From: Elusimicrobiota bacterium
GTDB taxonomy: Bacteria > Elusimicrobiota > Elusimicrobia > FEN-1173
Direction of reading: 5' to 3'
Length of the DNA stretch: 11,126 bases
Assembly: GCA_016207625.1 (NCBI GenBank)
Contig: JACQPF010000084.1
Location: forward strand, 1-11,126
In this document: positions 7,550-11,126 of the stretch, one piece after another
Layout: each line of letters begins with the position of its first letter
Numbering within the stretch: position 1 is the stretch's first letter
Position numbers and translations under genes: made by a program
The notes under the pieces: model-generated
The model's database searches: none
Told to the model about the DNA's origin: nothing
What the model saw: only the letters and a program-made list of their open reading frames with translations

Positions 7550-8329
7550 CTAGAACGGCCACAAGACGTTCAAGCGGTCAAAGCCCAACCAATAGCACCA
7601 GGCCCCCAAGGCCAGGAAAGGCCCGAACGGCAGGTACGAACGTCGGCTAATCCTACGAAGAGCCATAAGGGAAATCGCGAAAATCGTCCCGGCAAACGAG
7701 CTCAAGAAAAGCGTGATGAACACCCCTTTCCATCCGAGGAACGCGCCCAACGCGCCCATCAACTTGATATCTCCCCCGCCCAAAGCGTCCTTCCCCCAAA
7801 TCCATTTGCCGGCCAGGGCGATGCTCAACATGAGCAGGAAACCCGTCCCCGCGCCAACGATGGAAAAAAGAACCCTTGAATGAAACGTCGGGCCGAGGAT
7901 GGGATTGAACCAGGACGTGCCGATCCCGGCCAGGAACAACCCGACCGAGAGGGCGTTGGGAATGATCCGGTGCTCGATATCGATCATCGACATCACGAGC
8001 AATGCGAACGACAGAAGGCCTCCCAGGATGAGAAGCCGCCAATCGCGTCCATGTTCCAGGAAAACGGCTGCGAACAGAGCGGCACAGGCGAGCTCCGTGG
8101 CGGGATATCTCCAGGGAATCGGTTTGCGGCAATGCGCGCATCGCCCCCGCAGGAGGAGATAACTGAGGAGCGGAACGTTTTCTTTCCAACGGATCAAGGA
8201 CCGGCAATGTGGACATCGCGACCGGGGACGGACGATCGATTCCCCCGCCGGAAGCCGATGCGCGCACACCGTTGCGAAACTGCCCAACGCCAAGGCGAAA
8301 AGGATCCAATAAACAAACGTTACGGTAAT
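7550..8329 (-). CDS. pilD: Prepilin peptidase / N-methyltransferase PilD (A24 aspartic protease)
   Basis: This is an integral inner-membrane enzyme that cleaves prepilin leaders after Gly and methylates the new N-terminal Phe. Numbering from the TTG codon at 8293, the N-terminal methylase-linked domain has the two zinc-binding CxxC pairs C27/C30 and C52/C55. The catalytic aspartates are D105 in MIDIEHRIIPN and D175 in GGGDIKLMGALGAFLGWKG. Several hydrophobic segments follow, as in the family. The start is unusual. No ATG or GTG exists in frame, and a TTG at 8293 would begin inside the first membrane helix (LALGSFATVCAHRLP). The open frame upstream supplies the rest of that helix (ITVTFVYWILFA), and an AGGGAGAG ribosome site lies 8 nt before an ATT at 8329. 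I therefore give the ATT start (259 residues); the conservative TTG start gives 247. pilD lies behind the pilA terminator, so it is probably expressed by read-through. Confidence 0.92.
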   Translation of the reverse strand: MTVTFVYWILFALALGSFATVCAHRLPAGESIVRPRSRCPHCRSLIRWKENVPLLSYLLLRGRCAHCRKPIPWRYPATELACAALFAAVFLEHGRDWRLLILGGLLSFALLVMSMIDIEHRIIPNALSVGLFLAGIGTSWFNPILGPTFHSRVLFSIVGAGTGFLLMLSIALAGKWIWGKDALGGGDIKLMGALGAFLGWKGVFITLFLSSFAGTIFAISLMALRRISRRSYLPFGPFLALGAWCYWLGFDRLNVLWPF

Positions 8330-8345
8330 GATTTGTTCTCTCCCT
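8327..8345 (-). promoter_or_regulatory. Ribosome binding site and possible ATT start codon of pilD
   Basis: The minus strand reads AGGGAGAG (8345-8338), an 8-nt spacer, then ATT (8329-8327), in frame with the complete first transmembrane helix of PilD. The spacing is right for initiation. ATT is a rare but known start, as in infC, used for autoregulation. The site abuts the T-run of the pilA terminator, so the hairpin lies directly upstream of the initiation region. Confidence 0.5.
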
Positions 8346-8391
8346 AAAAAACAAACGGGAGAGACATCCAGTTGCGGATGCCTCTCCCGTT
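8346..8391 (-). terminator. Intrinsic terminator of pilA
   Basis: Twenty nt after the pilA stop, the minus strand forms a 16-bp stem with a single G-U pair: arms 8391-8376 and 8369-8354, loop GCAACT. It is followed by a T-rich run (TGTTTTTT, 8353-8346). This is a textbook Rho-independent terminator. It separates abundant pilA message from pilD, whose ribosome site begins at the end of the T-run. On the plus strand the stem is followed by only four T, so activity in that direction would be weak. Confidence 0.9.
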
Positions 8392-8411
8392 TTAATGAGA
8401 TACGGTTTGTC

Positions 8412-8840
8412 TTACCAGGTGCTCCAGATGGAGTTCTTTGTGTCCGTGTGCGTGCAGTTCACAGCCACATGTCCATCCGCGCTGACGTAATACCAGCCTC
8501 CAGCATCACCCAGTGTTGTGGCGATCGCGGTTGTATTCGCGTGATCTCCAGGCCTCGGGATGGTGTTGGCCGGCACGTCATTCAGGTAGCGCGATCCGGT
8601 TGTCAATGCGACAGCCAGGCTGTTGGAGGATGGGAATATTCCTTCCGTGTCCGAGTAGTAGATGCTGACCGCACTCCGGATGGATCCCAAGCTCCCCTTT
8701 ACGGCGCTTTCCTTCGACTTCGTCACCAGGTCGGCGAATTTAGGGATGGCGATGGCCGCCAATATACCAATGATAGCAACCACGATCATCAATTCGATGA
8801 GCGTGAACCCTTTCGCAGACCGAAGCATTTTCTTTATCAT
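8412..8840 (-). CDS. pilA: Type IV major prepilin PilA
   Basis: From the ATG at 8840 this is a 142-residue prepilin. An 11-residue positively charged leader (MIKKMLRSAKG) precedes the class III cleavage site G|FTLIELMIVVAIIGILAAIA. The predicted mature protein starts at Phe1, has Glu5 for subunit docking, and is about 131 residues long. The hydrophobic alpha1-N helix is followed by an amphipathic segment (PKFADLVTKSKESAVKGSLG) and a small beta domain ending in CTHTDTKNSIWSTW. There is only one cysteine in the mature protein, so the usual C-terminal disulfide-bonded D-loop of proteobacterial pilins is absent. The closing region, with GGWYYVSADG, resembles GspG-like pseudopilins and short pilins of Geobacter or Elusimicrobiota type. 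It should be cleaved and N-methylated by the PilD encoded next door, then assembled on PilC. It has its own promoter, a strong ribosome site and a terminator, suggesting separate high expression. A T2SS major pseudopilin is the alternative, disfavoured by the PilT/PilM-Q context. Confidence 0.93.
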   Translation of the reverse strand: MIKKMLRSAKGFTLIELMIVVAIIGILAAIAIPKFADLVTKSKESAVKGSLGSIRSAVSIYYSDTEGIFPSSNSLAVALTTGSRYLNDVPANTIPRPGDHANTTAIATTLGDAGGWYYVSADGHVAVNCTHTDTKNSIWSTW

Positions 8841-8848
8841 GTTGCTCA

Positions 8849-8854
8849 CCTCCT
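8849..8854 (-). promoter_or_regulatory. Strong ribosome binding site that fixes the pilA start
   Basis: A full AGGAGG sits 8 nt upstream of the ATG at 8840, the best Shine-Dalgarno in the window. It selects this start over the in-frame ATG at 8864, for which the AGGAGG would be internal, and over the ATG at 8828, which would be 20 nt from it. A strong site fits a highly expressed major pilin. Confidence 0.8.
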
Positions 8855-8882
8855 CATTCAACATACGACTTCAAATCAGATC

Positions 8883-8919
8883 GAACGATATCATTCCCCC
8901 AGAGGAGTGTCAAGCTCCT
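8883..8919. promoter_or_regulatory. Inverted repeats overlapping the pilA promoter (possible operators)
   Basis: Two dyads coincide with the promoter elements. AGGAG (8903-8907) and CTCCT (8915-8919) are perfect inverted 5-mers flanking the -35 hexamer. GAACGATATCATTC (8883-8896) is a 14-bp near-palindrome (6 of 7 pairs) covering the -10. Such symmetry over both elements is what a dimeric repressor or activator site would look like, but short dyads also arise by chance. No regulator gene in the window can be linked to them. Confidence 0.35.
8885..8913 (-). promoter_or_regulatory. Putative sigma-70 promoter for pilA
   Basis: On the minus strand an exact TTGACA (8913-8908) is followed by a 17-nt spacer and TATCGT (8890-8885). 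A TG one base upstream of the -10 gives an extended -10 (TGATATCGT). The predicted start is near 8878, giving a leader of about 38 nt before the pilA ATG. I found no GG-N10-GC sigma-54 pattern nearby, although pilA genes in proteobacteria often use sigma-54. The region 8914-9048 upstream holds no gene I can support. Confidence 0.7.
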
Positions 8920-9048
8920 GCACGGAGAATTCAGCCGCTAATTGTTATTTTTCGAACTATGAACAGGACATCGTTGGGGGCGGTGAAAGAGAAGACAATG
9001 ATGGCTTGCGAAAACCGCCGTCCACTTATAAGCCTATCCCCTTGCGAC

Positions 9049-9089
9049 ATCAACTTCAAGGGGTTTTTTAGAAAACCTTTGATGTTGAT
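9049..9089 (-). other. Imperfect stem-loop just downstream of pilC
   Basis: Starting 4 nt after the pilC stop, the minus strand reads ATCAAC-A-TCAA-A-GGTTTT, a CTAA loop, then AAAACC-CC-TTGA-A-GTTGAT. Pairing gives 6 bp, an A/CC internal loop, 4 bp, an A-A mismatch and a further 6 bp. No T-tract follows on the minus strand, so it is not a canonical intrinsic terminator. It could block 3' exonucleases on the pilT-receiver-pilC mRNA, or contribute to Rho-type or weak termination ahead of pilA. The role is inference; only the pairing is seen. Confidence 0.5.
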
Positions 9090-9092
9090 TCG

Positions 9093-10319
9093 TTATGCGT
9101 CCTTGCCGGCAAGCTGGCCCAGTTCGAACATCGGGATGAACATAGCGATCACGATGCCGCCGATCACCACCCCCATGATCACAATGACAATGGGTTCGAT
9201 CATGGACGTCAAGCTCTTCACAGACACATCGACTTCTTGGTCGTAGAAATCCGCGATCTTGGTGAGCATGACGTCCAGGTTGCCTGTTTCTTCCCCCACG
9301 GCGATCATTTGGACCACCATGGGAGGGAACACGCCCGATTTCTTAAGAGGCTCCGAAATTCGCTCGCCTTCCCGGATGGATTCGCGCGCGTCCATAATGG
9401 CCATTTCGATCACCTTGTTCCCCGAGGTCTGCGCCACCGTCTCCATCGCCTGCAAGATGGGGACGCCCGATCTCACCAGGGTCCCAAGGGTGCGCGTGAA
9501 TTTCGCCACGGCCACTTTGCGGAGCAAGGGACCGAAGAGCGGCAATTTCAGGACGTTCGTATCAAAAATCCTCCCCCCATTTTCCGTCTTGATCCATTTC
9601 TTAAGACCGAAGAGGAGACCCACCGGGCCGCCCAAGAACGCGTACCAGTAGGTCTGAAGAGCTTCCGAAATCCCGATGACGATTCGCGTGGGGAGAGGAA
9701 GCTCCGCGCCGAACCCCGCGAAAATCTCTTTGAAGGTGGGGATGACCCCCACCAACAGGAAGACCGTGACGCCACCGGCGATGGTGCAGACCACGAGCGG
9801 GTACATCATGGCGCCTTTCACCTTGTGTTTAAGTTCTTCGGTGGATTCAAGATAGGCGGACAACCTCTCCAAGATGGAATCGAGGATCCCGCCCACCTCT
9901 CCCGCCCGGATCATGGCGACATAGAGGTCAGAAAAAGCCTGTGGGTGCTTCTTCATCGCGTCGGCGATGGAAAGGCCGGCCTCAATGTCCTCTTTCACTT
10001 TGTTTACGACGATCCGGAACGGAGGGCTTTCGATCTGCTCCTGCAGGATGTTCAACCCCGAAACGAGAGCGACGCCGGCGGACACGAGCGTGGCCAGCTG
10101 CCTCGAGAAAAGCACGATGTCTTTGGAATTGACTCTGGGTTTAAACGGGTTGTAAGGTTTGAGAGCTTCGAGCAATCCGGGAGCTTTCTCGTTGATCTCC
10201 AAGACGACGAGCTTTTGCCCCCGCAGTTTTTCAATGGCGGTGCGTTGGTCCGGCGCGTCAAAGACGCCTTCCGTGACGGCGCCGCCCGCGGCGCGGGCCT
10301 TATAGGCGAATTCGGCCAT
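9093..10319 (-). CDS. pilC: Type IV pilus inner-membrane platform protein PilC
   Basis: This 408-residue polytopic inner-membrane protein has the usual family length. It begins with the typical short beta-rich segment (MAEFAYKARAAGG, then an AIEKLRGQKL stretch). Two T2SSF (GspF/PilC) repeats follow, at about residues 70-195 and 273-398. Each repeat carries the characteristic helix turn: MIRAGEVGGILD at 136-147 and MIAVGEETGNLD at 338-349. Hydrophobic segments near 172-197, 222-240 and 373-396 fit the three-TM topology. PilC is the cytoplasmic-membrane platform on which PilB and PilT rotate pilin subunits into or out of the fibre. The ATG at 10319 is preceded by a purine-rich GGGGGGAGAAGGAC sequence that serves as the ribosome site. 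The gene ends in TAA at 9093-9095 and a hairpin follows at once. It lies downstream of pilT and the receiver in one apparent transcript. Confidence 0.96.
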   Translation of the reverse strand: MAEFAYKARAAGGAVTEGVFDAPDQRTAIEKLRGQKLVVLEINEKAPGLLEALKPYNPFKPRVNSKDIVLFSRQLATLVSAGVALVSGLNILQEQIESPPFRIVVNKVKEDIEAGLSIADAMKKHPQAFSDLYVAMIRAGEVGGILDSILERLSAYLESTEELKHKVKGAMMYPLVVCTIAGGVTVFLLVGVIPTFKEIFAGFGAELPLPTRIVIGISEALQTYWYAFLGGPVGLLFGLKKWIKTENGGRIFDTNVLKLPLFGPLLRKVAVAKFTRTLGTLVRSGVPILQAMETVAQTSGNKVIEMAIMDARESIREGERISEPLKKSGVFPPMVVQMIAVGEETGNLDVMLTKIADFYDQEVDVSVKSLTSMIEPIVIVIMGVVIGGIVIAMFIPMFELGQLAGKDA

Positions 10320-10340
10320 GTCCTTCTCCCCCCGGCATCA

Positions 10341-10757
10341 TCATATTCGGTTCACAATAGCCTTTTTGACGGCAGACCTCAAATCCTCCGCTTGAAAAGG
10401 TTTGCGAAGGAACCCGACGACGTTCGATTCGTTCTTAATGAACCCGATCGTCGTCTTGTCAAAATCCTTGGCGCTCATGACGACGACGGGGATGCCCTTG
10501 GTGAGGGGTTCTCCCTGAAGTGCGCGGGCCGCCTCGTACCCGCCCATGTCCGGCATCATGACATCCATTAAAATCATGCTGGGCTGGTGCCACCGCGCCT
10601 TCTCAAGAGCAGCCTTGCCGTTTTGAGCCGGGATGATCTCATACTCGTCGGAAAGCCAGTCCTCGATCAGGGAAGCGATGCTCGGCTCATCCTCCGCCAC
10701 CAACACTTTTTTCCTCTCGGGGATCCCGATGTCTATCGTGGAATCGGAAGGGGTCAT
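10341..10757 (-). CDS. Stand-alone CheY-like response regulator receiver protein
   Basis: This 138-residue protein is essentially one receiver domain with a short N-terminal extension (about 16 residues) and no output domain. Visible receiver hallmarks are the acidic pocket E22-D23-E24 after the first strand (KKVLVAEDE), the phospho-acceptor D65 in MILMDVMMPDMGG, the switch serine S95 in VVVMSAKD, and the conserved lysine K119 in FLRKPF. Stand-alone receivers work by binding partner proteins when phosphorylated; in T4P systems PilG and PilH play this part by tuning the motor ATPases. Here the gene sits between pilT (4 nt upstream) and pilC (21 nt downstream), so a role in pilus extension, retraction or motility control is a reasonable inference. 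No histidine kinase is visible. The ATG at 10757 has only a weak ribosome site, so coupling to pilT translation is likely. The C-terminal alpha5 helix ends at the stop, consistent with an intact domain. Confidence 0.9.
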   Translation of the reverse strand: MTPSDSTIDIGIPERKKVLVAEDEPSIASLIEDWLSDEYEIIPAQNGKAALEKARWHQPSMILMDVMMPDMGGYEAARALQGEPLTKGIPVVVMSAKDFDKTTIGFIKNESNVVGFLRKPFQAEDLRSAVKKAIVNRI

Positions 10758-10761
10758 CCGC

Positions 10762-11126
10762 TTAAAGACCCGTTCCCGCCTTGGGGAGAAGACGCTTCAA
10801 ATCCTCCGGATCAAATGAATTCTCCAAAGCCGTTTGATAGGTGATTTGCCGCCGGGCATAGAGGTCGTACAGGCTCTGGTTTCGCGTCTGCATGCCGCTC
10901 TTCCCGCCGGTCTGCATCGAGAGATAGATCTGCTCAATCTTATTTTCTCGGATGAGGTTTTGAACCGCCGGGACGACGATGAGGCTCTCGCACGTCAACA
11001 CCCGTCCGGTCCCGGAGGCGTGCGGCAGCAGGCTTTGGCAGAAAATGGATTGAAGCGTGAACGAGAGCTGGGACCGGACCTGTTCTTGCCGGTGCGGCTC
11101 AAAGCAATCCAGGATGCGGTTGATGG
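10762..11126 (-). CDS. pilT: Type IV pilus retraction ATPase PilT, C-terminal part (partial at window edge)
   Basis: Reading into the window from 11126, the frame is open for about 120 residues and ends in TAA at 10762-10764. The 5' part of the gene lies outside the window. The visible segment matches the C-terminal half of PilT-type hexameric ATPases: a QVRSQLSFTLQSIFCQSLL stretch, then GTGRV, then AVQNLIRENKIEQIY. The last corresponds to the AIRNLIRE motif that known PilT proteins need for retraction. An IQTG-like stretch (SMQTGGKSGMQTRNQSLYDL) follows. The Walker A and B motifs lie upstream and cannot be seen. PilT acts on the cytoplasmic face at PilC and depolymerises the pilus. A GTG at 11001 is in frame but internal, since the homology continues upstream of it. 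The stop is only 4 nt before the receiver gene, so the two are probably co-transcribed. A PilU-like paralogue cannot be excluded without the N-terminal half. Confidence 0.93.
   Translation of the reverse strand, partial: INRILDCFEPHRQEQVRSQLSFTLQSIFCQSLLPHASGTGRVLTCESLIVVPAVQNLIRENKIEQIYLSMQTGGKSGMQTRNQSLYDLYARRQITYQTALENSFDPEDLKRLLPKAGTGL

Noticed and set aside
7653..8354. Overlapping minus-strand frame of 233 codons in the pilD region
   Set aside because: It starts at a TTG in the terminator stem and runs out of frame with the zinc and aspartate motifs of PilD. It is an off-frame shadow.
8977..9020. GGCGGT / ACCGCC inverted pair upstream of pilA
   Set aside because: Six bp separated by about 30 nt in GC-rich DNA is expected by chance and has no supporting context.
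8881..9040. Sigma-54 promoter upstream of pilA
   Set aside because: No GG-N10-GC pair was found; the closest match (GG and GC near 8920-8940) has the wrong spacing.
8328..9071. 247-codon plus-strand open frame spanning pilA and its upstream region
   Set aside because: It is antisense to the prepilin, has no motifs, and covers the pilA promoter and terminator. There is no convincing ribosome site.
9237..10571. 444-codon open frame on the plus strand
   Set aside because: It lies opposite pilC and the receiver gene, which have clear family motifs. Its translation is rich in His, Arg, Gly and Asp with no recognisable domain, a common shadow in GC-rich genes.

Overview
The window holds most of a type IVa pilus (T4P) locus from a Gram-negative (two-membrane) bacterium. 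All recognisable genes lie on the minus strand, so the layout reads from high to low coordinates. An outer-membrane secretin (PilQ), its alignment proteins and a multi-TM O-antigen-ligase-type protein show that an outer membrane is present. The sequence is GC-rich. The gene order and the short pilin with a C-terminal NCTHTDTK stretch remind me of Elusimicrobiota and related uncultured lineages. That taxonomic guess is low confidence and rests on recall, not on a search.

Region by region (minus strand): 11126-10762 is the C-terminal part of the retraction ATPase PilT, cut by the window edge. 10757-10341 is a stand-alone CheY-like receiver. 10319-9093 is the platform protein PilC. A leader of about 250 bp follows (9092-8841), with a hairpin just after pilC and a good promoter for the pilin. 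8840-8412 is the major prepilin pilA, followed by a strong intrinsic terminator (8391-8346). pilD, the prepilin peptidase, begins right at the end of the terminator, apparently on a non-standard start codon, and ends at 7550. A near-consensus sigma-70 promoter (7537-7509) with an adjacent palindrome and a long leader hairpin then starts a second unit. That unit is pilM, pilN, pilO, pilP, pilQ (7395-2717), then a small membrane-anchored TPR protein (2701-2066) and a Wzy_C/O-antigen-ligase family protein with a TPR tail (2058-64). Bases 1-63 hold nothing I can assign.

Together, PilD processes PilA, PilC anchors assembly and PilT powers retraction. PilM-N-O-P form the inner-membrane/periplasmic alignment complex and PilQ is the outer-membrane pore. 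The extension ATPase PilB is not in the window. The receiver may tie pilus activity to signalling. The two genes after pilQ are the least ordinary part: their position suggests a link between pilus assembly and glycan transfer, possibly pilin glycosylation, but this is inference. The locus otherwise looks like a conventional T4P cluster, and I see no mobile elements, CRISPR arrays, tRNAs or rRNAs.
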